Positions 26,320 through 35,481 are shown, counted from the stretch's first letter. The stretch: DNA of 64,000 nucleotides from Gammaproteobacteria bacterium Ga0077554 (GCA_001464585.1 LNFF01000025.1:1-64000); one strand, 5' to 3'. Notes: generated from the letters alone by a model not told the origin. A program made the numbers and translations.

Positions 26320-27909
26320 CTAGTAATTAGGCTTACTGTCCCGGGGTCCCGTCTTGCGCGCAGGGCGTGAGAACGAGATTTTCGGGCGGTTTTCGCCGGT
26401 ACGGGGAGCAGAGGGCCGCTGATAAGTGCTATCGCCGCGTGGGGTTGAGTTGTCATTGCCACGGCTGCTGTAGCTTTCCTTGCGCTGCGCCTGTGCATAC
26501 GGAGACGGCGCGCGTGCTGGGCGATCACCTGGGGTGAAAGACGTATCCCGGCTGCGGGGTGCTGCATGGTCACGCTGCCCGGAGGGTGCGTGTGACGACT
26601 CGGAGCGTGGACGGTCAGCACGGAACGAGTTGGTGCGCGGTGCGTCCGAACGATTAAAGCGATCCGCGCCTTGACCCTGGCGCGGTGCGCCAGGACGTGA
26701 AGACCCACCACCCGGACGCCGGCCTGCGCCGCTACGGGGAGATGAAGACCGTTCGCCCGGCTTGGGGGCAGGACGGCGTGGTTCCAGGCCAAGTATCACA
26801 GTGCGATCCAGACGATTGCCGGTAAGGCGTTCAATCTGTGCCAGTTTACTCCAGTCATCCGGGCCAATCAGCGACACGGCAATGCCGAATGCGCCGCCAC
26901 GGCCGGTGCGGCCAATGCGATGCACATAATCTTCGGCGACCATCGGCAGGTCAAAGTTGATCACGTGGGTCACGCCAGTGATATCCAGGCCGCGTGCTGC
27001 CACGTCGGTGGCAACCAGCACCTTCACATCGCCACGGCGCATGCGCTGCACAGTGCGGTTACGCGCGCTCTGCTTCATGTCACCATGCAATGCGGCACAC
27101 GGGTAACCCTGTTCGCCCAGTTCTTCAGCCAGCTTGTCCGCGCCGCGCTTGGTGGCGGTAAAAACAATAGCTTGGGTCATATCCTGGCCATTCAGCAAAT
27201 GTTGCAACAATTGATTCTTGTGCTTGAAATCATCAGCCTGATGAATGCGCTGTTCGATGTTGGCGTGCTTTTCTTTCACGCCCGACACCTGGATGCGCAG
27301 CGGGTCTTTGAGCAAACGACGCGCCAGCTTTTCCACGTTGCCTTCCAGTGTTGCGGAAAACAGCAGGGTTTGACGGTTGGCGGGGGTAGCGGCGCTGATT
27401 TCTTCAACCGGCTCGATAAAACCCATGTCCAGCATGCGATCGGCTTCGTCCAGCACCAGTAATTCCATGCGTGAAAAGTCCACGCGACCGCGTTCCATGT
27501 GATCCATCAGGCGGCCAGGAGTGGCGACCAGCAGATCCAGCGGCATACGCAACAGTTTTTCCTGGGCGGGGTAGGGCGCACCGCCCACGATGGCGCCGGA
27601 GCGCAGCTTGGTAAAGCGTGAATAACGCGCAATGGCTTCCTGAATCTGGGTAGCCAATTCACGGGTAGGGGTAAGAATCAATACGCGCGGGCCGCGGCCT
27701 TGTACGGCGGCAGGCTGTTGCAGGCGCTCCAGGGCGGGCAGCACGAAGGCGGCGGTTTTGCCGGTGCCGGTTTGAGCCGACGCCATCAGGTCACGGCCTT
27801 CCAGCGCCACCGGAATGGCCTGGCGCTGAATTTCAGTGGGGGTGGTGTAACCGCTGGCTTCAATGGCGCGCAGCAGGGGTTCGCTTAACTTTAGTTCTGT
27901 AAAAGACAA
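26320..27909 (-). CDS. rhlE: ATP-dependent RNA helicase RhlE
   Basis: DEAD-box RNA helicase of ribosome maturation and RNA turnover. Of 529 residues, about 1-380 form the two RecA-like domains: Q motif (F-x-E-L-x-L), Walker A A-Q-T-G-T-G-K-T, P-T-R-E-L-A, L-D-E-A-D-R-M-L-D-M-G-F, S-A-T, and the C-terminal H-R-I-G-R-T-G-R. The rest is an Arg/Ser/Pro/Gly-rich tail with R-G-x and R-P repeats that should bind RNA without fixed structure. The 388 bases upstream hold no gene I can support; a long leader is common for DEAD-box helicase genes controlled by cold or by autoregulation. Confidence 0.93.
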   Translation of the reverse strand: MSFTELKLSEPLLRAIEASGYTTPTEIQRQAIPVALEGRDLMASAQTGTGKTAAFVLPALERLQQPAAVQGRGPRVLILTPTRELATQIQEAIARYSRFTKLRSGAIVGGAPYPAQEKLLRMPLDLLVATPGRLMDHMERGRVDFSRMELLVLDEADRMLDMGFIEPVEEISAATPANRQTLLFSATLEGNVEKLARRLLKDPLRIQVSGVKEKHANIEQRIHQADDFKHKNQLLQHLLNGQDMTQAIVFTATKRGADKLAEELGEQGYPCAALHGDMKQSARNRTVQRMRRGDVKVLVATDVAARGLDITGVTHVINFDLPMVAEDYVHRIGRTGRGGAFGIAVSLIGPDDWSKLAQIERLTGNRLDRTVILGLEPRRPAPKPGERSSSPRSGAGRRPGGGSSRPGAPRQGQGADRFNRSDAPRTNSFRADRPRSESSHAPSGQRDHAAPRSRDTSFTPGDRPARAPSPYAQAQRKESYSSRGNDNSTPRGDSTYQRPSAPRTGENRPKISFSRPARKTGPRDSKPNY

Positions 27910-28297
27910 AATAGTATCCTCTTCCGCTGGCCACCGCGGAATTTAAGTGAAGTAACCTGTTTATTTAAAACAGGAAGGTATTACAGGGGCGGAAACCGCT
28001 GTGGCTGGGGGCGACCGCGCTGGAAGTATCAGTAAGGCAAACCGCCACCAACCAGGAGAATACTGCGAGTACAGCAGGAGAGGTTAGAGACGACGACAGT
28101 GTCGAACTGCTTCAATGACACGCCGCACACTATACACGGGCATGTTAGTAAAAGCTAATGATATTTTTCAGTGATTTATAGGGTATTTATGTAGTTTATT
28201 GAAATATAATGATATTTTATTTTTTTATGGGTAGTATGGGGGCAGGGAAGCATCCCCCGCCGACTACGGCGGGGTTCTGCAATACAAGAAGAGTAAA
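27910..28297 (-). other. Gene-free 388-bp stretch upstream of rhlE
   Basis: No coding frame is credible here. A hairpin CCTGTTT-ATTT-AAAACAGG lies near 27956-27974. A G/C-rich purine-heavy stretch follows (to about 28120), then an AT-rich stretch at 28150-28230. At 28255-28274 CCCCGCCG-ACTA-CGGCGGGG forms a perfect hairpin downstream of the DUF4399-like gene, without a T-run. The promoter-proximal half is likely rhlE leader RNA. Confidence 0.5.
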
Positions 28298-28645
28298 TTA
28301 ACCGGAAGTGACTTTAATACAGCTTTCCTGTCCAATCGGTGAATGTCCCCGATTTACCACCTTGACGCACACGGTATGATCTCCCGCAGGTAACGGATCA
28401 AGGCTGAAGCTGCTTTTCAGCTTGCGCAGGATGCCTGCTTCTTTATCGTTGACGTAAATATGGGCATGATCACCTCCGGCGTTGGGAGTAATGTCATAAA
28501 CGACGTTCACCGGTTCGGTGGATTTAACCTTGCTGCCATCGGCAGGTGAAGTGATTTTGACATTGTCGTCAGCCAGCGCGTTGGCGCCCCACAGGGCGAT
28601 GCTGAGCGTGAGCAAGATAGATGAGGTACGAAATTTACTGTGCAT
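28298..28645 (-). CDS. Exported small protein, DUF4399-like
   Basis: Periplasmic protein of 115 residues, function unknown. A signal peptide (M-H-S-K-F-R-T then a hydrophobic stretch ending A-L-A-D-D) is followed by one beta-sandwich-like domain: I-T-S-P-A-D-G-S-K-V, D-H-A-H-I-Y-V-N-D, L-P-A-G-D-H-T-V-C-V-K-V-V-N-R-G-H and a closing E-S-C-I-K-V. The pattern of H-A-H plus G-D-H-T matches DUF4399. Two cysteines may form a disulfide. It is divergent from the haem/SUMF1 gene. Confidence 0.75.
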   Translation of the reverse strand: MHSKFRTSSILLTLSIALWGANALADDNVKITSPADGSKVKSTEPVNVVYDITPNAGGDHAHIYVNDKEAGILRKLKSSFSLDPLPAGDHTVCVKVVNRGHSPIGQESCIKVTSG

Positions 28646-28854
28646 GATGGACTACCTCCGTTATATTTGGATTGTAAAATGAGGTGTGGGTTGTTAAGAG
28701 AATAACCCACTAAAACACTAGCACGGAGACGGGGCTCATGTGAAGGGGCTTGACGTATTACTTGCAACAAATTTTTGATGGGCAAGGGCGGCGGGATGTT
28801 TTATGCTTGTAAAGTTGATTGAAATAGTGGGGCAAACAGGGTAAACGAGGCGCA

Positions 28855-30003
28855 ATGCAGCGAATCAGACGTAAATTAGGATTGCCGGGCTTGATTTGGG
28901 CGGCAACGTGGGTGATGGTGAGCGGTGTTGGAATGGCGCAAAATCCATCGCGGGCGCCTGCCGTGCGTGCTCATTTGACCCCGGCTCCGGTGCGGTCGGC
29001 AATGGGTGAATGTTCGCAATGTCATCAATATGTGGCGCGTCCGATTTCTCAAAAAGTAATCACCCGCGAGTGCCTGGCCTGTCATAGCGCCAGATTGCCT
29101 GCCGGGTTATCAGAGAGGCGGATGGGTGGGTTACAAAAGGCGGCACAGCGCACAACGGCAAAGCAAAAAGCGGAAACGGTTGTCGAGACCGCTCCCGAAG
29201 GGGTATCGTTGCCTAAGGCAGAAGGGCAGGGGCCGGGCATGAATGCGCCCATGTATTATGAGCAGACGCGTGTTGGCGCTGAACCCAATGAAATGATCCT
29301 GATCCCTGCGGGCGAGTTTATTCGCGGCACCAATCACCGTTTGTCAGATGAAGGTCCGCAGCATAACGTATGGCTGGGCGATTTTTATATCGACAAATAT
29401 GAAGTGACCAATCTGCAATATAAGCGGTTTATCGATGCTACGCATCGCAAATCTCCCGATCATTTCGAAAACCGCACGTTCCCGGAAGGCAAAGCTGATC
29501 ATCCCGTCACGTTTGTGTCATGGCATGATGCCAAGGCGTATTGCGGCGCCGCAGGCAAGCGCTTGCCCACCGATCAGGAATGGGAGAAAGCCGCGCGCGG
29601 TACGGATGGCCGCACTTATCCGTGGGGTGAAGTTTTTGATATTAACAAAGTGAACAGCCCGGTGCGTTGGGGCAATTTAAAACTGCAAGGTGACACCACG
29701 CCAGTGGGTGCGTTTGATGGGGGTGTGAGCCCTTACGGTGTGCATGATATGGCGGGGAATGTGTGGGAGTGGACAGACTCCTGGTACTTGCCTTATCCCG
29801 GCAATACCAAAATTACAGAAAATTACGGCGAGAAATATAAAACGCTTAAAGGCGGTTCATGGTGGGATTGCTCGTTCTATAAATGCGGCATTTCCTCGCC
29901 CGTTTATAACCGCTCGTTTTTTTTGAGGAACACCAAAAACAAAACTTTTGGATTCAGGTGCGCGAAAGACTTTACCGCGCCTTTAACTGAGGAGTCTTTA
30001 TGA
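28855..30003 (+). CDS. Exported SUMF1-domain protein with two N-terminal haem-binding motifs
   Basis: A 382-residue protein with signal peptide (to about G-M-A-Q), two c-type haem motifs C-S-Q-C-H (53-57) and C-L-A-C-H (73-77), an Arg/Gln/Lys-rich linker, and a SUMF1/FGE-type domain from about 142. The domain opens M-I-L-I-P-A-G-E-F-I-R-G-T and ends G-F-R-C-A-K-D. It keeps a pair of cysteines, C339 and C344 (D-C-S-F-Y-K-C), at the spacing of the catalytic pair in formylglycine-generating enzymes, although the flanking residues differ. Possible roles are a redox-linked formylglycine or related modification enzyme, or a structural protein. Its stop overlaps the next gene in ATGA. Confidence 0.82.
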   Translation: MQRIRRKLGLPGLIWAATWVMVSGVGMAQNPSRAPAVRAHLTPAPVRSAMGECSQCHQYVARPISQKVITRECLACHSARLPAGLSERRMGGLQKAAQRTTAKQKAETVVETAPEGVSLPKAEGQGPGMNAPMYYEQTRVGAEPNEMILIPAGEFIRGTNHRLSDEGPQHNVWLGDFYIDKYEVTNLQYKRFIDATHRKSPDHFENRTFPEGKADHPVTFVSWHDAKAYCGAAGKRLPTDQEWEKAARGTDGRTYPWGEVFDINKVNSPVRWGNLKLQGDTTPVGAFDGGVSPYGVHDMAGNVWEWTDSWYLPYPGNTKITENYGEKYKTLKGGSWWDCSFYKCGISSPVYNRSFFLRNTKNKTFGFRCAKDFTAPLTEESL

Positions 30004-30941
30004 AACGCTTTAAAATAATCGCTGCATTGGCCTTGTGCGCGCCGATGTTGGTGGTGGCTGCTGAACCCGCTGTGCAGAGTGCCAATGCAGAGATGTCCAA
30101 GATTGACGCGGGTGAATTTGTCATGGGCAGCAACAAGGTTGACCGCTCGAAAAAAGCCGGTGAATTTGGCGCCACCAAACCGTGGTATCAGGATGAGCAC
30201 CCGGAACGCAAGGTCAAGCTCAAGGCGTTCAGGATTGATAAATACGAAGTCACCAACAGCCAGTACAAAGAGTTCATGGCAAAAAATAATGCGCCACCGC
30301 CAGATCGCTGGATGGAAACCGGTTATATCATCAGCATGAAAAAAGACAAACTGCTGGCGTTGGACGTGGAAGCCCTGCGCAAAGCCGCCGTAAAAGTGTT
30401 TCATCTCGATCTGGATACCCGCGCCATGAGCAAGGAAGATCTTCTCAAAGAGATCGACAAAAAATTTGTTGTCATTGATACCTTGCCAGTCACCACCGTG
30501 TCGTGGCACGACGCAGATGCTTATTGCAAATGGGTGGGGAAGCGTCTGCCGACTGAGGCCGAGTGGGAAAAAGCCGCGCGGGGGACGAAGGCTCTGGAAT
30601 TTCCGTGGGGAGAAGAATGGAAAGCCGGTTTATCTAACACCGGCGAAGAATCCTGGGAATACGGCGCCGCGCCCATTGGTTCATACAAGACTGACAAGTC
30701 CCCTTATGAGGTGTATGACATGGCAGGCAATGTGCGTGAGTGGGTGGCAGACTGGTACAAGCCGTATCCTGGTGCAGTTTACAAAAGCCCTGATTTTGGC
30801 GAAAAGTATAAAGTAGTGCGTGGCGCCGGGTCGGGCGGTCAGGGGCATTATGCGTTGAGTCTGTTTCAGCGTACTGCCTACCGAGGCTACCTTGACCCCA
30901 ATGCCAGTTATACGGATGTGGGTTTCCGCTGCGCCAAATAA
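30000..30941 (+). CDS. Exported SUMF1-domain protein
   Basis: Paralogue of the preceding gene, 313 residues, with a signal peptide (M-K-R-F-K-I-I-A-A-L-A, cleavage after V-V-A-A). The SUMF1/FGE domain starts M-S-K-I-D-A-G-E-F-V-M-G-S and includes I-D-K-Y-E-V-T-N-S-Q-Y, R-L-P-T-E-A-E-W-E-K-A-A-R-G and D-M-A-G-N-V-R-E-W-V. An insertion of about 60 residues (near 85-150) sits after the E-V-T-N block. At the place where the upstream protein has two cysteines, this one reads G-A-G-S-G-G-Q-G-H-Y and so lacks the catalytic pair. It may be a partner or regulator. The 4-base overlap supports joint translation. Confidence 0.82.
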   Translation: MKRFKIIAALALCAPMLVVAAEPAVQSANAEMSKIDAGEFVMGSNKVDRSKKAGEFGATKPWYQDEHPERKVKLKAFRIDKYEVTNSQYKEFMAKNNAPPPDRWMETGYIISMKKDKLLALDVEALRKAAVKVFHLDLDTRAMSKEDLLKEIDKKFVVIDTLPVTTVSWHDADAYCKWVGKRLPTEAEWEKAARGTKALEFPWGEEWKAGLSNTGEESWEYGAAPIGSYKTDKSPYEVYDMAGNVREWVADWYKPYPGAVYKSPDFGEKYKVVRGAGSGGQGHYALSLFQRTAYRGYLDPNASYTDVGFRCAK

Positions 30942-30953
30942 GTTGTTGAAGTA

Positions 30954-31601
30954 ATGCCTAAGGAATGTGTGGTGCTTCTGCATGGGCTGGGCCGCACCCG
31001 CCTGTCGATGCGTGCGCTGCAACGCGATTTGGAAAACAGCGGGTTTTGTGTCTGGAATAAAAGTTATCCTTCAACAAAAAAATCCATTGAAGAGTTGTCG
31101 TGTGCCGTAGGCCAGGCGATTGCGCAATGCGTTGAGAAAAACGCAACGCCCGTCCATTTTGTGACGCATTCATTGGGCGGTATTTTAGTTCGCCACTATT
31201 TTCAAGATCATGGCCTCGAACATATTGGCCGCGTGGTGATGTTGGGGCCGCCGAATCATGGCAGTGAAATTGTGGATCATTGGCGGGATAAATGGTGGTT
31301 TAAATTGGCTACCGGCCCGTCAGGTCAGGAACTGGGTACCGAGTCCACCAGCCTCCCTAACTCGCTCAAGCCGTTGAACCTTGAAGTGGGAATTATTGCT
31401 GGCTGCAAAAGCAGCGATCCGTGGTTTTCACCCTTATTTTCAACTGAGAATGATGGCAAAGTGTCGGTGGCCAGCGCCCGCCTGGAAGGCATGAAAGATT
31501 TTTGGGTGGTCAATCGCGGACATATTTTCATGGCAAATTCCACGGAAGTCAGTCGGCAAGTTGTATCGTTTCTGAAAACGGGTATGTTTGAAAAAACCTG
31601 A
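30954..31601 (+). CDS. Alpha/beta hydrolase, lipase-like
   Basis: Serine hydrolase of the alpha/beta fold, 215 residues, probably cytoplasmic as no signal is seen. The oxyanion region is V-V-L-L-H-G-L-G-R; the nucleophile elbow T-H-S-L-G-G puts Ser at about 73; the acid is likely the Asp in E-N-D-G-K-V-S-V; the base is the His in N-R-G-H-I-F-M. The M-L-G-P-P-N-H-G-S-E stretch is typical of lipase/PGAP1-like hydrolases. Substrate unknown. It follows the SUMF1 gene by 12 bases. Confidence 0.85.
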   Translation: MPKECVVLLHGLGRTRLSMRALQRDLENSGFCVWNKSYPSTKKSIEELSCAVGQAIAQCVEKNATPVHFVTHSLGGILVRHYFQDHGLEHIGRVVMLGPPNHGSEIVDHWRDKWWFKLATGPSGQELGTESTSLPNSLKPLNLEVGIIAGCKSSDPWFSPLFSTENDGKVSVASARLEGMKDFWVVNRGHIFMANSTEVSRQVVSFLKTGMFEKT

Positions 31602-31710
31602 CTGTGCCAGAACAGGGTGATAATCGCCAATAAAATTGGCGCGCATGTCGAAAAAACCTGTCGATGCTATAATAACAATATTACGCCGAAGCGCCGGAAA
31701 GAAGCTCCTT

Positions 31711-32571
31711 ATGAAAACTCCCACAAGAATTGCATCATTGGTCGAAGAAGGTCTTGTCGATAGCGTGATCCGTCAGCTCATGAGCGGCAAAGAGGCCATG
31801 GTCTACGTGGTGCGCTGTGGCGAGGATATCCGTTGCGCCAAGGTGTACAAAGAGGCCAACAAGCGCGGCTTTCGCCAAAGCGTTAATTATACCGAAGGCC
31901 GCAAGGTGAGAAACAGCCGCCGCGCCCGCGCTATGGAAAAGGGTAGTCGCCATGGCCGCGAGACCCAGGAGGAGGCCTGGCAAAGCGCAGAGGTGGATGC
32001 GCTATACCGTCTTGCCGCCGCTGGCGTGCGTGTTCCGCAGCCCTATAATTTTCTTGACGGCGTATTGCTGATGGAGCTGGTGACTGACGCGAGTGGCGAC
32101 GTTGCCCCCCGGCTTAACGACCTGGTGCTAACGGCAGGGCAGGCGCGCGAATACCACAGCATGCTGATCACTCAGGTGGTTCTCATGCTCTGTGCCGGAA
32201 TTATCCACGGCGACTTGTCCGAATATAACGTGCTCGTCAGCGGCGACGGGCCCGTTATCATTGACCTGCCCCAAGCCGTTGACGCCGCTGGCAACAACAA
32301 CGCTTGCAGCATGTTACTGCGTGACATCAATAATCTGGCGGCTTATTTTGGTCAGTTTGCGCCTGAGTTACTTGTTACCGACTATGGCATGGAGATATGG
32401 TCACTCTACGAGAAGGGGGATCTGCACCCTGGCGTTGAACTGGCGGGACGCTTCGAACGTAGCGAAAAACCGGCAGATGTGGAGAATATCATGCGCGAAA
32501 TCGACGCTGTTATCAAAGAAGAAGCGGAGCGCCAACGCTATAAGCAGGAAATGAAAGAACAGGATTTATAA
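31711..32571 (+). CDS. RIO-type atypical protein kinase
   Basis: RIO1-like serine kinase/ATPase of 286 residues from the ATG at 31711. The nucleotide loop S-G-K-E-A-M-V-Y-V-V, the catalytic loop H-G-D-L-S-E-Y-N-V-L-V, and the metal-binding I-I-D-L-P-Q-A are all present. The basic N-terminal insert R-R-A-R-A-M-E-K-G-S-R-H-G matches bacterial RIO kinases. The frame is open to 31636, but that part has no domain character and a GAAGAAG precedes 31711. RIO1 in eukaryotes and archaea serves ribosome assembly; the substrate in bacteria is unknown. Confidence 0.88.
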   Translation: MKTPTRIASLVEEGLVDSVIRQLMSGKEAMVYVVRCGEDIRCAKVYKEANKRGFRQSVNYTEGRKVRNSRRARAMEKGSRHGRETQEEAWQSAEVDALYRLAAAGVRVPQPYNFLDGVLLMELVTDASGDVAPRLNDLVLTAGQAREYHSMLITQVVLMLCAGIIHGDLSEYNVLVSGDGPVIIDLPQAVDAAGNNNACSMLLRDINNLAAYFGQFAPELLVTDYGMEIWSLYEKGDLHPGVELAGRFERSEKPADVENIMREIDAVIKEEAERQRYKQEMKEQDL

Positions 32572-32577
32572 TCAGTT

Positions 32578-34194
32578 CTACGACATGCCGTGTGTACCCC
32601 CGATGATGCTGGACTCGGCGTAATCGATATCAAGCTGTATCGTCCTTAGCGTTTCATCGTTGATGACGCCATCCTGCCGCAATCTATGTAACTCTTTTCT
32701 TTCCGCCGCGAGCGCCCTCAAACGAACCGACGACTCGCGCTCAAGGTGGGTTCTTGCCATCTGTCCTTTCTCGGTATCGGGATAAGCATGATGCAAGAGT
32801 CGACGCTCATACTCCTCTATCAACCGTAACAAAAAATACCGCTGCTCCTCTGGAAGTTCGGCGGTTGACATTTCCATCAGCGACTTGATAGCTGCTTCCG
32901 TTGTCGCTACCCGCGCCGCCTGTGTCTCACGTTCCACGATGTCGTCTGCCTGCACGCGGAACCAGCGAATAAACAGCGGCAAGGTCAAGCCGTTGATGAG
33001 CAGTGTTGCAATGATGACGCTGGTCGCCAAAAAGATAAGTAAATGACGCCCTGGAAAGGGCGTTTCCCCTGCCATCAATGGAATCGACAAGGCACCTGCC
33101 AGCGTCACAGCCCCACGAACACCTGCCCATCCAGTGATGAATACATTCCGCCACGGAGGTGTCGCAACGTGCGGATTATGCAGGCGCATCAGCCACGTTG
33201 AAACACGCGAGAAGGGAAACATCCAAAGCAAGCGCACGGCAATCACCATGCCAGACACGGCCAGTGCATAATATAGCAGCTCATGCCAGTTGTAACCGGA
33301 GATGCCAGCGAACACGCTACGCAGTTGCAGTCCCAGCAACAGAAACACCAGACCATTGAAAACGAACAACAGCATGGTCCAGACATTTGACGCATGCAGT
33401 CGGATATCGGTCTCCAGATGCTTGGTATCATGCATTCCCGCATAAAACCCGGCGGCGACCACGGCAAGGATGCCGGAAAAATGAAACAGTTGCTCTCCCA
33501 CCAGGTAGGCTGCGAAGGGGGTCAGCACTGACAGGGCGACCGACACGGAAGGATCCCTGAGCCCACGGCGCACCAGTGAAAGCCGTAGCCATTGAATAAC
33601 TCCCGCGATAGCAACACCCGTAAGCAGGCCACCAACCACGAGTGCGAAAAACGACACCGCCGCCTGTTGGAGCGAAAAACTGCCCGTCAATACGGCGGCT
33701 ACAGCAAATTTGAAAGCTACCAGACCGGAGGCATCATTGATCAGGCTTTCCCCTGCAAGCACATTGGCGCTGCGGCTCGGCAAGCGCACCTTCTGCGTTA
33801 GCGCGGATACCGCAACCGCATCGGTAGGCGACACCACCGCGCCGAGGGCAAAACAGGCGGCGAGGGGCAGGCTGGGAATGAGGAGATGCAGTCCATATCC
33901 CACTGCAAGCATGGTGACAAAAACCAGCCCAAAGGCGAGCAGCATAATGGAGTAGCGCAACTGATAGAATTCACGCTTGGGCAGCAGCCAACTGTCGGCA
34001 AACAATAGCGGTGGGATGAAGAGGGCGAAAAATATTTCAGGCTCCAGCTCGATTTTCTCGAACCCGGAAATAGCGCTCATCGCTACGCCACCGCCGACCA
34101 GCAACAGCGGCAACGGTATGGGCACACGCTTGCCGAGCGCGCCGATAAGCGTGACGGCAAGGATCATGGCGAGGGCGTGCTGAAGAATATCCAT
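32578..34194 (-). CDS. Na+/H+ antiporter of the CPA1 family
   Basis: Inner-membrane cation/proton antiporter, 538 residues, about twelve membrane segments in the first 400, then a cytoplasmic helical tail rich in Glu, Arg and Leu (E-R-E-S-S-V-R-L-R-A-L-A). Signature stretches include F-I-P-P-L-L-F-A-D-S-W, G-A-V-V-S-P-T-D-A-V-A, S-L-I-N-D-A-S-G-L-V-A-F and G-W-A-G-V-R-G-A-V-T-L. The N-D-A motif (Asp next to Asn in the fifth segment) suggests ion coupling like NhaP/CPA1 exchangers. Regulation and the ion carried (Na+, K+ or Li+) are not shown. Confidence 0.92.
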   Translation of the reverse strand: MDILQHALAMILAVTLIGALGKRVPIPLPLLLVGGGVAMSAISGFEKIELEPEIFFALFIPPLLFADSWLLPKREFYQLRYSIMLLAFGLVFVTMLAVGYGLHLLIPSLPLAACFALGAVVSPTDAVAVSALTQKVRLPSRSANVLAGESLINDASGLVAFKFAVAAVLTGSFSLQQAAVSFFALVVGGLLTGVAIAGVIQWLRLSLVRRGLRDPSVSVALSVLTPFAAYLVGEQLFHFSGILAVVAAGFYAGMHDTKHLETDIRLHASNVWTMLLFVFNGLVFLLLGLQLRSVFAGISGYNWHELLYYALAVSGMVIAVRLLWMFPFSRVSTWLMRLHNPHVATPPWRNVFITGWAGVRGAVTLAGALSIPLMAGETPFPGRHLLIFLATSVIIATLLINGLTLPLFIRWFRVQADDIVERETQAARVATTEAAIKSLMEMSTAELPEEQRYFLLRLIEEYERRLLHHAYPDTEKGQMARTHLERESSVRLRALAAERKELHRLRQDGVINDETLRTIQLDIDYAESSIIGGTHGMS

Positions 34195-34285
34195 AGTGAG
34201 TAACAGTGTACCTTGGTAGAGGAATTACCGTAACCCCAGTCACTGCGGCCGCGTCGCATTTATCGAGCTTGAGGTGATAACAAGC

Positions 34286-35101
34286 TTAGCTCTTTACCGC
34301 CAGCACGCCATCGCCATTCAACTCTGTGACGAAACCTGCGCGCCGCAAGCGTGTCGCTACTTCATTGGGCACATCGCGGCCACTAGTTAATTTGTTCGGT
34401 GCGCCTGTGTAATGAAACAGCTTACCTTTGCGCTTTAGCGCTCTGGCAAGCTGGTCATAAAAAGCCTGTGAATAAAGTTCACCAGCAATACCAAAACGTG
34501 GGGGATCGTGCAAAATCGCATCGACCGAGCCGCCAGGCAACGACACAATCTGCTCGCAAATATCACCCAGGGTTAAACTCAACACATCATCCGTCTGGGG
34601 TGACCAAGGATTCAGGCTGCGCAGCCAGATCACGTCGGGATTTTTCTCATAAGACAGCACCTGCCTGGCCTGGCCCTGCATACACCATGCGGCAAAATAA
34701 CCGAGGCCACCACAGGTATCCAAAATCACTTTGCCACGCGGTTGAATCAACGCCACCTTGCGTTCGGCGTCTGCATAGGGAGACGTGTGTGCGGTGGGCA
34801 GCATCTTGATGCCATCAATTTCGAAGGTCGGCGGCCCCCACTGCGTCGGCACCAATTTGATCAACGATGTGGTGTAGCGCGACACCGGTTGAAATGACTC
34901 GTCAACCCAGTAATAAATGGTTCTATCATTGCAGGTTTCAAGATAGGGAAATAATTGGCCCTGCCAGTTCCAGCCTTCAGCGCCCACCGCAACGGTTGTT
35001 GTCGTTCGTCCCAGATCGAGCGAGCAGTCGACATTCGGCACGCCAGCTTGCAGCGCCGCGCGCAATATCCCATGCTCTTTCAAGGTTAACAGCGGCTTCA
35101 T
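34286..35101 (-). CDS. SAM-dependent methyltransferase, COG2521-like
   Basis: Rossmann-type methyltransferase of 271 residues, target unknown. The N-terminal half is mostly beta (G-I-L-R-A-A-L-Q-A-G-V to E-I-D-G-I-K-M-L-P). The SAM site is K-V-I-L-D-T-C-G-G-L-G-Y-F-A, then S-Y-E-K-N-P-D-V-I-W-L, V-D-A-I-L-H-D-P-P-R-F and G-K-L-F-H-Y-T-G-A-P. The H-D-P-P-R-F motif is similar to archaeal COG2521 proteins and to spermidine-synthase-like or RNA methyltransferases. It stands between the antiporter and the thiamine-binding-type gene. Confidence 0.8.
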   Translation of the reverse strand: MKPLLTLKEHGILRAALQAGVPNVDCSLDLGRTTTTVAVGAEGWNWQGQLFPYLETCNDRTIYYWVDESFQPVSRYTTSLIKLVPTQWGPPTFEIDGIKMLPTAHTSPYADAERKVALIQPRGKVILDTCGGLGYFAAWCMQGQARQVLSYEKNPDVIWLRSLNPWSPQTDDVLSLTLGDICEQIVSLPGGSVDAILHDPPRFGIAGELYSQAFYDQLARALKRKGKLFHYTGAPNKLTSGRDVPNEVATRLRRAGFVTELNGDGVLAVKS

Positions 35102-35151
35102 CTAATCGCGGCCCGGCCTGGCGACTGTAGTGTGATGGCGCGTATTGCCCT

Positions 35152-35430
35152 TCACAGCCGCTTCCCAATCAAGGTCGGCGCCTTATCAGTGCGGGTCTCC
35201 ACCTTCAAATAACTCACCAGACGAACACAGCCTTCCTTGTGCAACACTTCATGTATTTTTGCAACGGCGGCGAGAATATCCGCCAACTCCCCTTCAATGT
35301 TGGTGCCCGAGGCATGAGTCTCAATAATAAAGTCATACGCCTGAAGCAACTCAACAACACGGGCGATCTCCTGCCTCACAGAGATACTTTTACCAATTGG
35401 TATGACCTGTAATTCAGCGGTTGCTTTCAT
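35152..35430 (-). CDS. MTH1187 (UPF0045) family thiamine-binding-type protein
   Basis: Small ferredoxin-like fold protein, 92 residues. T-A-E-L-Q-V-I-P-I-G near the start, E-T-H-A-S-G-T-N-I-E-G in the middle and V-S-Y-L-K-V-E-T-R-T-D-K at the end match the MTH1187/YkoF-type family, some members of which bind thiamine. Likely forms dimers or tetramers. No thi gene is nearby, so its role here is open. Confidence 0.88.
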   Translation of the reverse strand: MKATAELQVIPIGKSISVRQEIARVVELLQAYDFIIETHASGTNIEGELADILAAVAKIHEVLHKEGCVRLVSYLKVETRTDKAPTLIGKRL

Positions 35431-35481
35431 TTAAAAACCCTCGTGGTTAGATGTGTGCATCCCCTCTGTTCCTGCTGGTGA

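Noticed and set aside
28255-28274. Perfect GC hairpin after the DUF4399-like gene as terminator
   Set aside because: No T-run follows on the minus strand; it may still act with Rho or be a repeat.
29904-30509. Minus-strand open frame of 201 codons within the SUMF1 genes
   Set aside because: Shadow of two coding genes with a clear domain match on the other strand.
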